Source: Grammothele lineata (Eukaryota > Basidiomycota > Agaricomycetes > Polyporales > Polyporaceae). From it: a DNA stretch of 64,000 nt. How positions within the stretch are numbered: position 1 is the first letter of the stretch; each line of letters starts with the position of its first letter. The stretch lies in assembly GCA_002150815.3 (NCBI GenBank), contig NDFF03000383.1, positions 434,001 to 498,000 on the forward strand, written 5' to 3'. Below, in pieces: positions 46,910 to 58,158 of this stretch. The translations under genes were made by a program, and so were the position numbers. The notes under the pieces were generated by a model. It made no database searches, had not been told where the DNA came from, and worked only from the letters and a program-made list of their open reading frames with translations.

Positions 46910-47969
46910 ATGTGCGAGGGACGACGAGATCAAGCAGGAGGTCAAGGAGGCAGAGGCAGGGCAGCAGAGACTCGGTGGCCACTGATCGCGACTTCAAAAT
47001 CGTTGAGATCATTAATTCCACGGCGGCTATTCGAAAACGCAAGTTGAAGCTCCGGTATTCAATGCACGTTAAAAGTCTAATAGCATTGACGCTCATCAAA
47101 CAAGTCAAACTTAAGCCGCAACTGCGAGTTCAGATACGGCGCGACCATCCCCAAAGCTGTGAGCTGTTACCATCGATGTTAAACGAGATACATCTGAAAA
47201 GTCTGTAAGCTAGTGCCTCTTGCAACGACGGTCAAGATTTCAAGACTAAAACTCTGACGTACTTATGCGCGTCCTTACCACTAGCTGATCGTGCTTTCGA
47301 AAGGGTCCCTACCCTTCCCTGCTAGCCGGTACTAGAACTTTGGAGGCAATGGGCTGAATGCCGCACGATTCGTGGGACATGATCTAACATCCTAACGGTG
47401 ATTGGTGATCGCAGACATGACACTGGAACCCTCCTTCATCCACGGCTCGCCGAGGCCGGAGGAACGCGAGTCTCCCATAGATGATCCGATCCTCAAGTGG
47501 CGTGTGCAACTGTGTCGCGAGCCTCCAGTACCCGTTAAATATCCATCGTGTGGTAGCAAGTCACGACTAACGCAAGCTGCACGTGCTGCCGGACCATGTT
47601 CTCCCACTACTATCGTATCGACCGCCCTCACAGCAAAACTTACGATTTGTATGTGCCAAGAGTGGTCGGTTTCTAACAGGGTTGATCAGCCTGCTATTTC
47701 TATGTGCCCTCTATTCCTACATGACTGAAGTCAGGCAATGCGGGGGTCCCTCGGTCACCGATGTCAACATTGACCTATTTCGCTAATGCTTTGCCAGATG
47801 ACCGGGAGATAGCCGAACTCGAACCATTCCAAGAGCAACCGACGAAGATCCCTGAGGGGTTCGGTGTGAAGCCCGAAGGCGCCATAAGCAAGCCACTAGG
47901 TTGATATATAATTTCTCACTTCCATTCGGAACCCCAGATTCAACGCATACGCTTGCTGGCATCCCAACC
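46910..47969. other. Intergenic
   Basis: A divergent promoter region between the F-box gene and the NmrA-like gene. No supported gene. Confidence 0.45.
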
Positions 47970-49249
47970 ATGGCTGCGTCCAAGAAGCTCATCCTCGTCC
48001 TTGGTGCCACAGGTGCACAGGGCATCGCGGTCATCGACAAACTCCTCGCCCCGGCAACAGATTGCACGCCCTCCCCTTATGCCGTGCGCGCTCTCACCCG
48101 CGACCCTAGCAGTCGCCGCGCTCTCGACCTCGCGAATAAGGGTGTAGAGGTTGTCGAAGGTGTGTATGTAGACAAGAACGCATCCACATGTCGCTAAGCA
48201 TATTCACCCTAGGGGCGTTCGACGATTTACCTTCTGTTCTCGCAGCGCTGCAAGGTGTTTGGGGCGTATGGAACAATACGGATGGCTTCACTGTAGGAGA
48301 GATGAAGGAGATATATGCCGGCATGCGCATTTTCGAGCTTGCGAAGCAGGTCAAGACCGTCCGCCACTATGTCTGGAGCAATCTCGATTATTCTTTCAAG
48401 GTCAGAGCCCGTGTCCATTACACTTTATCTACTCGACCTTATGATCGTGAGAGCAGAAGGGTGGCTGGAACCCCACGTACCGAGTCGAGCACTACGACGG
48501 CAAGGGACGCGTCGCCGAATGGATGAAGGCCCAGCCTTCGATTGTGAGCGACAATGACATGTCCTGGTCCGTAGTCACTTCGGCCCCGTACATGGAGATG
48601 CTCACATTCGTGAGTATCACGCTCCTTCTCCCTCCCTGAGTTGATGGCGCTGATCGGATTTGTCCCCCGTTCCCAATAGTGGATGTTCGGACCAATTGGG
48701 GAGCGTGCTGACGGCACGACTGTCTTCGCTGCACCCATCCAAAATGGGCACATCCCGATGATTGCCCTCGAAGACCTCGCTTTCTTCGCACGGTACACGT
48801 TCGACCACCGTGAAGAGACTTCCGGGCGCGACCTCGAGGTCGGTTCGGACTGGGTCTCCTGGGACAAGCTGGTAACGATGTTCTCGAAGGTCACGGGGCG
48901 TCCCGCGGAGCATGTCCGTCTTTCCTTGGACGACTGGATGAGCATCTGGGATGGGCGCGACGATCCTATTGCTAATGAGCGGCGTGGTGGACCAGCTGGA
49001 GATCAAGGAACGACGTGGGAAGGCAACTTCAGAGGTTTCTGGTCGCAGTGGCGCGACGACGTCATCACGCGCGATTGGGACTGGCTAAGGGCAACAAATC
49101 CGGGAGGCTACACGCTCGAGCGATGGATGCGCGAGAAGGGCTATAGAGGGCAAGTGCGGGACCCGGCGGGTAAAACCCTGCTGAAGAATGTCGAGGACGC
49201 CAAGTCGCCGCGCCCAAACCTCAAGCTTGTAGCAGAACTTCTGAAGTAA
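47970..49249 (+). CDS. NmrA-like NAD(P)-binding protein
   Basis: Four exons (47970-48159, 48213-48400, 48457-48609, 48680-49249) give 366 aa. The N-terminal Rossmann motif GATGAQG lies at residues 12-18 (KLILVLGATGAQGIAVIDKL), followed by VRALTRDPSS, the segment after the second strand that often reads the NADP phosphate in NmrA-like proteins. The blocks VWGVWNNTDGF, YVWSNLDYSFK and YMEMLTFWMFGP are typical of fungal NmrA-family proteins, which include redox sensors acting on transcription factors and atypical short-chain reductases. No complete catalytic YxxxK pair is evident, so a regulatory or sensor role is as likely as an enzyme role. The start follows a TATA-like TATATAATT at 47904-47912, 58 nt upstream. 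Confidence 0.88.
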
Positions 49250-50894
49250 CAGTTGAACGGCATTGTATGACAACTATTTGTTTTGTACCTGCCTGCCTGA
49301 CGAACAATTGACACAACCTCTGGTCCCTCTCAGTTACCCGAAGTTAAAATCTCCCAAGTTCATACTACTATATTCGCCAAAATTTCCGTGTTCGGTATGA
49401 CCTGCATCCGTGCGACCCCAAGTATCTCTGCCAACGCCACTAGGAGCAACTCTTGTGAACACTGTTTGTAACTGTGGTCGCTCGTCAAAGGTTGATCATC
49501 AGTCGAGTAGAGGTCCCAGGTATCACGCCCACCACTTTGACTCCGACTGGTGACACAACGAGTGAACGTTTAGTCGTGAATCGGCGTCATCTGATGATAG
49601 TCAGGATACGTGTGCGCAATATGCGGGAAACGACCGTCGTGGCATGCCACGGTACGCCATTCCGCTCATCGGTGTTCTGTGGCTAGTAAGACATAGACAT
49701 TGGTCTGTTAATTGACGTGAATCCGTCATCGGGTCGGAGGGTACAGCAGGTCGAGCTCTCTCATCAGTAAGCGCAGCACAGTACTCAATCTGACTTTGAG
49801 GTCGAATGTATCATTTGACCTTCCGACTTTCGGCGTTCTGTCTCATGGCCCTCATCGACATCAACCGGGTTTGATCGACCTGAGTCCGAAGACTCTCTTG
49901 CCCTGACTCGTATTTCAACCGTCGACCTTAAACTTTACGAGCGTTATAAGACATTTCACGGCTGTTCAACGTTGAGTCCTCTATGGCAGCCAATATCTAG
50001 CTAATGCGACATCGGCATGGACAGCCAAACTGGCGATGTTCGATGGAGAGGTTGCGCTGCGGGGTGACGTAGAAGGTACCTCGTCACATGTGCCCCATAC
50101 GATCAGAGATTCCGCCTCGACGCCCCCGCGCTTTGGGTTCACGCGAAGAGCGCCCGCTTCAGATGTTCAACCACGACCTGCCCCAACATAACTCGTCTCG
50201 AAAAATCGCTTGGATTGGTCAGACCTGGTCAGACTGAAGCTCAAAGATCAGCCAAAGAATCAGCCAGTCTCATTGTAGGGCATTTGTCTACGATTGGATG
50301 ACACTCTTGGCGGCCAAGGTCGGCCGCGTCATGGGCCTGATCGTCTCATCGTCAAGTTGCGGGCTGTCGACTGGCCTCAAGGAGCAATCCTGCTTCAGCA
50401 AAGAATCAAGCTTATCTAACAGACCAAGGGCTTCGACACTCATGGTGCGCGCGCGTTGGACAGCGTGCCTTTTGTTTCTTCTCACATCGCTGACTTCGAA
50501 CCGTCGATCTATCGCAGGAGAATCACAAGCACCTTCCCTCTCTTGTCCCACGCACTGCATATGTTGGACGCGATGCCACCCCGCGCACCGCAGCCAGCAG
50601 CGCCGGTTGATCCGGACGCCACGTTCGTGGTCGTGATGCCCATGCGGGTCATATGGAGGTTCGGCTCCGTCCCCTCAGCGCTCAGCAGACTTCGTCTGCT
50701 TCTCGTCCCGAGTCGTCCGCGCGTCACGTTGGGGTGCGGTGGTCGCGGTTATATCAACCATACCGCTGGGATGCTCGAATGCTCGCTCGTTGGCTCGTCC
50801 AGCTTCCCGCCCACTGGTGATCACGACCCGGATTGCGCCTGGACCATTGCCTAGTTGCTCGCTATCTTCAACGGCCCGGGAAGTCCAGCAGCTC
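49250..50894. other. Intergenic
   Basis: About 1.6 kb without a supported gene; the 132-codon frame at 50456-50854 has no recognisable features. Confidence 0.45.
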
Positions 50895-52137
50895 ATGATG
50901 ATCCTCGCGCACAAGATCCAAGGGTTCCTTGCCCTCCTTACCCTCTGTTTCTTATCGGCCATCCCGGTGGCGGCGGTCCCCGCGCCCTTCAACAAGAGGC
51001 AGGCGATTACAGCGCTCAGCACCGCACAGATTGCCGCATTCCGCCCCTACTCGTTCTACGCCACGACGGGTTATTGCTCGCCGAACGTCACGCTCACATG
51101 GACCTGTGGACTGAACTGCAATGGAAACCCCGACTTCATCCCGGTGGCCGCGGGAGGAAACGGTGACACGGTGCAGAACTGTACGTCTCGCACTTCTTTA
51201 TTGGTGCCAACCTGTCGCGAGCTGACTTGCACGTAAGGGTATGTCGGGTTTGACCCCAACTTGAAAGAGGTAATCGTTAGCCATCAGGGCACGGACACTT
51301 CGAACATGTGAGTATACCACACGTAATTCTTGTGTACGTGCCTTCAGACATACTGATTGATGCGTTCGTCGCGTTCACTCTGTAGCGTCCAGATTCTCGA
51401 AGACGGCGACATCATTCTCAAGAATCTCGATGAAGACCTTTTCCCCGGACTCAGCGATGACATCAAGGCGCACAGCGGCTTTGCAGACGCTCATGCCAAG
51501 TGCGCGCAATTCTTTCCCCCATGTGCTGTTAAGACGCTCAGTTTGCGCTTCTCCAGATCAGCAGTCGATGTCCTGAACGCTATCAAGAAGACCATGTCCA
51601 AATATGGGACGAATGAGGTAACCCTTACGGGTCATTCTCTCGGTAGGTATCTTCCCCTCAAACATATCCGCTTTACTTAACGATCATTCCCCCCGAAGGT
51701 GCCGCCCTGAGTCTCCTCGATGCTGTCTACCTCCCTCTGAACATCCCCGGAGTCACCGTGCGTTTCGTCGGATATGGTCTCCCACGCGTCGGGAACCAGG
51801 AGTTCGCCGACTACCTCGACGCCCAGTCAGTCTCAATCACGCACGTCAACAACAAGAAGGATATGGTGCCGATCCTCCCGGGGCGCTTCCTCGGCTTCCA
51901 CCACCCCTCCGGTGAGATTCACATCCAGGAGTCTGATGACTGGCTGTCGTGCCCGGGTAAGCATTCTTCCCCATCTACGGAGCATCACTCTTGACTAACG
52001 CATGATTCACAGGTCAAGACAACGACGACGAGCTGTGCACGACCGGCGAAGTCTCCTCGATTTTTGTCGGCGACACCGATGACCACGATGGCCCGTACGC
52101 CGACGTCGAGATGGGCTCGCACACTTGCGATTTGTGA
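50895..52137 (+). CDS. Secreted class 3 lipase
   Basis: Six exons (50895-51180, 51238-51307, 51386-51499, 51557-51642, 51699-51956, 52013-52137) give 312 aa. A signal peptide (FLALLTLCFLSAIPVAAVPA, ending about residue 28) precedes a Kex2-type KR site. The alpha/beta-hydrolase nucleophile elbow reads TLTGHSLGAALSLLDAVYL; the catalytic Asp is in NNKKDMVPILP and a candidate His is in the C-terminal part (GSHTCDL or GEIHI). GTDTSNI earlier forms the oxyanion region, as in Rhizomucor-type lipases and feruloyl-esterase-like relatives. Cysteines CSPN..CGLNC fit an N-terminal disulfide. It hydrolyses acylglycerols or related esters outside the cell. The ATG used is the first of two adjacent ones. 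Confidence 0.92.
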
Positions 52138-52518
52138 TGGCGATACCTTTGGCCGGCCATGCGATCTTATCGCAACGACACCTAACGATTAAGATCACGA
52201 CCGCACGATTATGGACGTCGATTGTACCTTCAGATGTAGACTACAATGTACTATCGGCAAACCGTGAGTGAAAGTACTGGGCCTTAGCTCGAGTCTGAAG
52301 CGCCTTTACTCTGATTCCAACGCGCACATGGGGGCGAGGAAAGCCGCCATGGACGAGAGATGTGACTTGAAGAGGAGGATAAGTAGTGTGTGACTGACAA
52401 GAGTGCGGCTGACGACAGTTAAGCTTCGAGACAGACACCAACTAAGTGATCGAACGGTCGGTCGATGAGGGAAACATTGAATTGCGACACCGATCCCTGT
52501 GGTACATGAACGGCTGTT
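52138..52518. other. Converging 3' ends
   Basis: Short spacer between the lipase stop (plus) and the HET protein stop (minus). Nothing else seen. Confidence 0.5.
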
Positions 52519-54918
52519 TCATGGAGATCGCTCGCGTCGCCGCGGCACTAACTCCACGCCCGGCCGATACCCCACGAATCTAGTAGAGTAGTCCTCTTCC
52601 CACTCTCCCTCTAAGCCGACATCTTCAGATTCCTCCGAGTCCGGAATATCCACAAACTCCGCCAAGGTGTTGAAGGATACTGTCCGCCTGTCGGATGGAA
52701 GAGCTCCCACGACCGTTTGCCTATGCTCGTTCTGTCGGGAACGATGATCGGGAACGGAACCTCCTCCGTCGTGAGAACGTTCCTCGCTGGAATCTTCGCG
52801 GCTGGTATCGGATTGAGAGACAGCGTCATCGTCGTCGTCGTCCTCTTCGGATTCATAGAGAGGAGGCCACTCCGGATGTCGGTCGATTATGCGGCGTCTG
52901 AGAGATGTGCTGCTCAGAGTCTCTATAGCTGATGCGCCAGCGTGTACCCCTGGCAGCTGGTCTTCAAGAGGTACAAAGGACGGATGTGGCCGCTTGTCGA
53001 ACGGGCTGACATCGATGTGGAGAGCGAAAGGTATAACGGCGTTGGACTCTTCCGATGATGGGTCGCGCGTGCCGCTGTCCCAATCGGTGAACTTGAGGCG
53101 GACGCGCGTTCCCTTGTATTCACCCACATTCCCGAACACCCTCGTCGGGCTCTTCCCTCCGTTCCACTGGCCGACATGGCATCCTCTGCAGGTTCCGTTC
53201 GCAGGGAAGGAGGGGATGAGTCCGGTGGAGCTAAGCTGGAAATGCACAGCGTCGACGTGGAGCGGCGGCTTGCGGCTTGATTCGCGCTTCCAGATACTCG
53301 GGAGCGACGGCGGGCCGCACAGTGAGATGGTGATGACGACGAGCTCGGCGCGGCGACGAAGGCGGATGATGCTCGAGCTATCCGGGTTGACGCAGAGGAT
53401 CGGACCGTGTACGTTGTGCGAGAAGCCCTTGGCAGCGAGACGGGCAAGAGTCCAGCGCGGCACGATTATCTCGCATGGACCGGTGAATGAGTCATACGTT
53501 GTACCGTCCAACTCGTCGGTATTTGTGATGACCTCGACATTGGGGCGGAAGCGGAGTGTCCGCGACCCCACAAGTTCCGGGCGGCGATAGAGCATGTGAA
53601 TGGGAAGTACCTGAACGTTGGGAAGAGGGTCGCGAGTCTGGAGGAGGACGATGCGGGGGGTATACAAGAGAGCTGCGCCTTGTGAACTGAGGAACTGGTA
53701 ACCACCGACGAGATATTGACCGGGCCCGTCCTCGGGAGAAAGAACGAGAGCGACGCGGCGTTGGTTTTCATCCTCGCATGCGAGAAGAGCGAGTTGCACT
53801 AGGACGCCTGTCTGCATTGTGACCACCACGGTAGGAAGTGTCGCCCGAAGACCGTAGCTTGTCATCGAATACTGCGGCAATTCACCCTCGAATGCAGTCT
53901 GAGAAAGCGATAGCGGTTTATACATCGCTTCAGACCAGCCAAAGTCATTGGGGGACGAAGCGAAGAGGTATGACGACGTGTAGCGACGGCGCGCAGTACT
54001 CTTGATGAGCCGCGCGTTGTAGGTTTGGAAGTCTTGGACGGAGGAACAAAGCAGCCTGCGACCCCAGGAGAACAGACTTTGGTCAGGTATTCGTCTGAGG
54101 ATTTCCTCTTGAAGTCGAATGAAAGCTTGGTCACCCTCGCCGTAAATGGTCGGCATATGGATGCCGAAGATCCCCATCAAGGAGTATGCCCGATCCTCCA
54201 CCCTTGTCGTCTCTCGATCAGCTGCCCAAGACATGCGCTGGGCGACACTAACGGCATGCAGAGGAAGCTGGTGAGTGAGTACATCCTTGCTGATACCAGT
54301 GATCCCCGCGATGACATCATCGAGGCTCCCCTTCGTGCCAAGGACGGTCCAATCCTTAGAAAGGAAGACGACGTGATGAGGAGCGACGAGCTCTTGTAAC
54401 GTCCAGCCCCTTGAGAACCATTTGCTTGCACGAAACATAGAACCAGGATGAGAGGGGTCCTCGCTGTCGTCGACGTCCTGAAGGTAGGCGTAGCAAACAT
54501 TAGAGTGCGTGTACCACGAATACATGGAGTTGATCGCCTCAGAGAGCTCCGCGCTGCTGATCTTGTCTATACAACAGGTATCAACCCAGATGTAGTCGAA
54601 ACCATGAGTATGTGCGAGTTCGCACACGCGGAGGAGCTTGGGCGATACGTCGTCTCGACGACGAAGATATTCCTGCACGTCATGATGCCCAAAGGTAGGA
54701 CCAAAGGTGAGAGAAATTTGGCCGTGAAGACGCTGCACGTCCTGGAAGATGGATAAGCTCCCACTCCTTCTCAAATACGCCGATCCCACAAGTTGGCTTA
54801 CCTGAAAGGACGGCTCTCCAAGTACATTGTCCCAGACATGTGAAAGGATTGCGTATCGAGCGAGCGATGCGTCAGCGACATGATGTAGCCGCAGTGTTGT
54901 AGTGTGAAGTAGCCACAT
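52519..54918 (-). CDS. HET-domain protein
   Basis: Two exons, 54802-54918 and 52519-54741, give 779 aa. The HET domain spans about residues 20-170: ARYAILSHVWD, then ELAHTHGFDYIWVDTCCIDK, SMYSWYTHSNVCYAYLQDV, SKWFSRGWTLQELVAP. The following DRAYSLMGIFGIHMPTIYGE is the usual continuation in basidiomycete members. HET domains act in self/non-self recognition and regulated cell death in filamentous fungi; in most cases the trigger is unknown. The remainder has beta-rich blocks and a long acidic stretch (ESEEDDDDDDAVSQSD). The 60-nt intron 54742-54801 has GTAAGC..CCAG ends, is a multiple of three and lacks a stop, so unspliced mRNA would add 20 residues inside the HET domain. The gene starts divergently from SWP1. 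Confidence 0.93.
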   Translation of the reverse strand: MWLLHTTTLRLHHVADASLARYAILSHVWDNVLGEPSFQVSQLVGSAYLRRSGSLSIFQDVQRLHGQISLTFGPTFGHHDVQEYLRRRDDVSPKLLRVCELAHTHGFDYIWVDTCCIDKISSAELSEAINSMYSWYTHSNVCYAYLQDVDDSEDPSHPGSMFRASKWFSRGWTLQELVAPHHVVFLSKDWTVLGTKGSLDDVIAGITGISKDVLTHQLPLHAVSVAQRMSWAADRETTRVEDRAYSLMGIFGIHMPTIYGEGDQAFIRLQEEILRRIPDQSLFSWGRRLLCSSVQDFQTYNARLIKSTARRRYTSSYLFASSPNDFGWSEAMYKPLSLSQTAFEGELPQYSMTSYGLRATLPTVVVTMQTGVLVQLALLACEDENQRRVALVLSPEDGPGQYLVGGYQFLSSQGAALLYTPRIVLLQTRDPLPNVQVLPIHMLYRRPELVGSRTLRFRPNVEVITNTDELDGTTYDSFTGPCEIIVPRWTLARLAAKGFSHNVHGPILCVNPDSSSIIRLRRRAELVVITISLCGPPSLPSIWKRESSRKPPLHVDAVHFQLSSTGLIPSFPANGTCRGCHVGQWNGGKSPTRVFGNVGEYKGTRVRLKFTDWDSGTRDPSSEESNAVIPFALHIDVSPFDKRPHPSFVPLEDQLPGVHAGASAIETLSSTSLRRRIIDRHPEWPPLYESEEDDDDDDAVSQSDTSREDSSEERSHDGGGSVPDHRSRQNEHRQTVVGALPSDRRTVSFNTLAEFVDIPDSEESEDVGLEGEWEEDYSTRFVGYRPGVELVPRRRERSP

Positions 54919-55375
54919 CTGCAGGGGGTGAGCCGGTTGAATTCTCTATGATCATAGTATATGATACTCGCCGGAAGAAGAAAGGAACCCCAAGTTCATG
55001 AGGCCTCCAGTCGGCCTATAAGCTTGAAGTCGTCTTGGGAGCCAATGACTGCTAAGCTTTCCTCATTTGTCGTTGATTGCGGCAAGCTCAGGTTGAAGTT
55101 ACTTGGGCGCTGGGACACAACGTCGTATGTCTATGCCTCGACTTAGAGACCCATTGTCATCAAGTGGGCGAGTAAGTGGGTCTGCATGGAAAGACGAAGT
55201 CCTGGTGTCGCAATGGGAGGACCATATAGGATAAGGACGATAACGTTTGGCAAAAGAAGTTATCTGGCAAGACAGCCCAAAATAGGGCAGATAAGGGGAG
55301 TTATCCGTTCTAATTCGGTGACACGTCGCGCTGCTGCGCGAGACGCGCTCCAGAACTCCTTCGCCGACGTCCACC
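54919..55375. promoter_or_regulatory. Divergent promoter between HET protein and SWP1
   Basis: 457 nt between the two start codons, with no gene of its own that I can support. Confidence 0.5.
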
Positions 55376-56402
55376 ATGGTCGGCACACTCCCCTGGCTCT
55401 TGTGCTCGTTGTTGGTCGCAGGGGTACAAGCCTCTGTTCTCACCCTTCAGTCACCACGCTTCACTGTCTCCGGTTCCGACGCCAGTCAACTTCGTTCTGA
55501 GCCGTGAGCTTCAGCCACCCCCGCTCGCGCATATACCCAGGCTGACACGTCCGCTCTCTTTAGCATATCTCTGGCGCACAAGCCTTCGCCTGCTGTCACC
55601 CTGGGACCTACCGATGTTCTTAAACTCACCTTCCAGGTCGTGGATGAGGACGGCAAAGGCGTGCAACCGCACCAGACTTTCCTCCGGTTCTATGACCCGC
55701 TTACAGGCGAGGAGGGCGTACAGCCAGTAAAAGTGACTTCAGGTGGCAAGGCGAAGTTCGAACTGGTGCGTCCTTTACTGCTTGGGAGATACGCTGTGCG
55801 TTGACTGGATGAACGTCTCAGAACATGGCGCGTCCCCCATCCTCTCTCCCCGCGACGACCGAAGATTCCTTAAAGGTGTCTTTGTACATCGGCTCCTTCG
55901 TGCACACTCCTTTACAAGTCGAGCTCTTCGACCTCGCCGTTCCCCCCTCACAACCACCAGCACAACACTCTGACGAGATCTTCTTCCATTCGCGCCCTGA
56001 GATCTTCCACACATTCCGTGCGGAGCAAAAGGTCCCCCCGAAGTTCATTTCCGCGGTCTTCACTGTCTTCCTCGCCGCACCCTGGGTCGTCCTTCTCGGC
56101 CTGGTACGTCCCTAGCACTTATGCTAGCACGCTCTGCTGTAAAGCTGATACATGCCAATCTCGTGTGCCCCGAATAGTGGGCTCACATTGGTCCTCAAGT
56201 TCCACACCTCTTCTCCCCAAGCATACTCCCATTCATCGCCACGCTCGGTGCGTTCGAGGCGCTCCTTGTGTGGTATTGGGTCGAGTTACGGCTCGGGCAG
56301 GTCCTGCTGTACGGTGCTATTCTTAGCATCCCCACCGCACTCTCCGGTAAGCGCGCCCTCGCAGCAGTGGGCGACTGGCGCTTGGGCAAAAGCTCGAAAT
56401 AG
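55376..56402 (+). CDS. SWP1: Oligosaccharyltransferase subunit SWP1 / ribophorin II
   Basis: Four exons (55376-55503, 55564-55765, 55822-56103, 56178-56402) give 278 aa, the fungal SWP1 size. A signal peptide (about residues 1-19, WLLCSLLVAGVQA) leads to a luminal beta-rich domain (PTDVLKLTFQVVDEDGKG, PHQTFLRFYDPLTGEEG), then three C-terminal membrane helices (ISAVFTVFLAAPWVVLLGL, ILPFIATLGAFEALLVWYW, LYGAILSIPTALSG) and a short basic end. The segment FRAEQKVPPKFISAVF before the first helix is typical of the family. SWP1 belongs to the ER membrane complex that moves the preassembled glycan onto asparagines. The GH47 mannosidase in this window acts later on the same glycans, although the genes are not linked as a unit. 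Confidence 0.93.
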
Positions 56403-56765
56403 CACCATGTCAGCTTTGATAGAGAGAAATGTATTCATGGAGGTCATTCTTGGGCGGTTCTGCGCGTGCAATGGCATCCTCTATGTTTCCGTCGTCACTA
56501 CTGGCATGAATTCAGGCTATGTTCGTCGCTTAATTTCGGCTAATATGCCGTGTCGACTCACGTGCCACCACAAGGGCCGCGGCTGCGCAGATCACCAGAG
56601 CTCCAGTCGACTCAAAGTCGACTACTGCACCACGTCCGTCCGACGGATACTGCTAGACCGTTGCAAGGCAGACACGAACTTAAGTCTTTGAAACATGTGC
56701 GCCCATTGACGCTAGCTTGCGTTGAGTACAAGTTTAGACAACATGAGCTGAAATGTGAATCGCAG
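56403..56765. other. Intergenic
   Basis: Short spacer before the third F-box gene. The F-box frame is open upstream to 56550, so an earlier start is possible there. Confidence 0.45.
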
Positions 56766-58048
56766 ATGCGACCATGGACGTCGACGCTGCTATGCCAGTT
56801 GACTTCCAAAACAGCGCTGCGATCTCGTCGTGTCGCTTCCATTCTAGACATCCCTCCAGAGATATTCGAGGCAATCGTCGAAGAAATGGACAAGGCCACC
56901 CTGCGGAGCTGTTACGCTGTCTGCACCTCCTGGTGGATGATCATTCGTCCACATCTCTTCTCCGCAATACGTATCCGTGACCCACGCCAACTGGTCCAGT
57001 TCGTCCGCCACCTCGAACTTCATCCCGACATTGGGCGACGCACTCAGCGCCTTGAGCTCAATGGCTCTCAAAGCCGTGCCGGATTCCCCATTTCTTCAAC
57101 TATCATCCTGGGTGCCGTTCGTGGTCTTCCCCGTCTCAATGACCTTACAATAGTCGATGCTGTTTGGGACGACGTGCAAACAGGAGCTGAATACGGCCCC
57201 TCGGAAGATACATACTGCGTCAACGAAAGCAGATTTTCCGGCTGTACCCTAGGGAGGCTTCATCTGCGCTGTCTCGAATACAAAGTTTCCATCGATTCCT
57301 TGATCCGATTTCTTTCTCTTTTCCACATCGATGACCTCAGCCTCTTCTATGTCGCAGACCTTCGCGATGAAATGCCTCTCCTTGCAGATGGTCCCCTGGT
57401 CATACGTAACATCCGCATACACACAGATCCACAGACGATTCTGCCCCATCTTGCTTCTCTGCTTGCGTTGGATACCGTGGCGTCTTTGAGCTGCGGATGG
57501 ATTGACGCTTGGCAGAGCCAGTCGATTGGGGACTTCTTGCTGCGTCACGGCCCATCGCTGTCCGAGCTTTCCTTAAGCACCGAGTTCATGGTGGACACAA
57601 GGAAGAAGACCGAAGCACAAGGTACGCTCGATCGTGTGATTACCCGCATGCACGACGGCTGAGCTTGCATGGGCATACAGCCGCGCACGCATGCGATCTT
57701 CTCCACCTGGACGCATGCGCCAATCTGAAGGTATTCAAAACATGTCTTCCACATTGGATAGAGTACCACCCGGAGGCGAGCGACTTCCTGCGCACGTATC
57801 TCGACCTATTCCTCGGCCTACCACCTTCCGTCGAAACCGTCGAAATATACATGTCCGCCTTTACCGGTACTCAGATGGCTGTCCTGGACTTCGGGGAGTT
57901 CGACGCAGCTCTAGCGGCACTCCCCAATTTACGAACACTCGTGTTCACGACGCGCGCAGGCCTTCAACAATCCTTCTCTGAGTGCCTTCCGGCCCGATTC
58001 CCGCAGCTAGCTGCCTCGAGTCGCGTGGAAGTACGAGAACATTTTTAG
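56766..58048 (+). CDS. F-box protein
   Basis: Two exons, 56766-57621 and 57681-58048, joined by a 59-nt intron, give 407 aa. The F-box lies at about residues 25-70 (ILDIPPEIFEAIVEEMDKAT, AVCTSWWMIIRPHLFSAI). The rest is a leucine-rich repeat-like region (LPRLNDLTIVDAVW, PSVETVEIYMSAF, LPNLRTLVFTTRAG), as in basidiomycete F-box/LRR-like proteins that choose substrates for SCF ubiquitin ligase. The frame is open 216 nt further upstream to an ATG at 56550, but that extension is Arg/His-rich and unlike the family; the start at 56766 is preferred. It is followed head-on by the third sedolisin, with only 110 nt between stops. Confidence 0.85.
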
Positions 58049-58158
58049 CCGGATTCAAAGCTGGATGTGCTCGGCTACGAACAGAATACATTACTCGTCC
58101 ACGTCCCAGACTCCCTTCTACGAATACTATCAGCTGTCACGGGATTGCATGACCTTCC

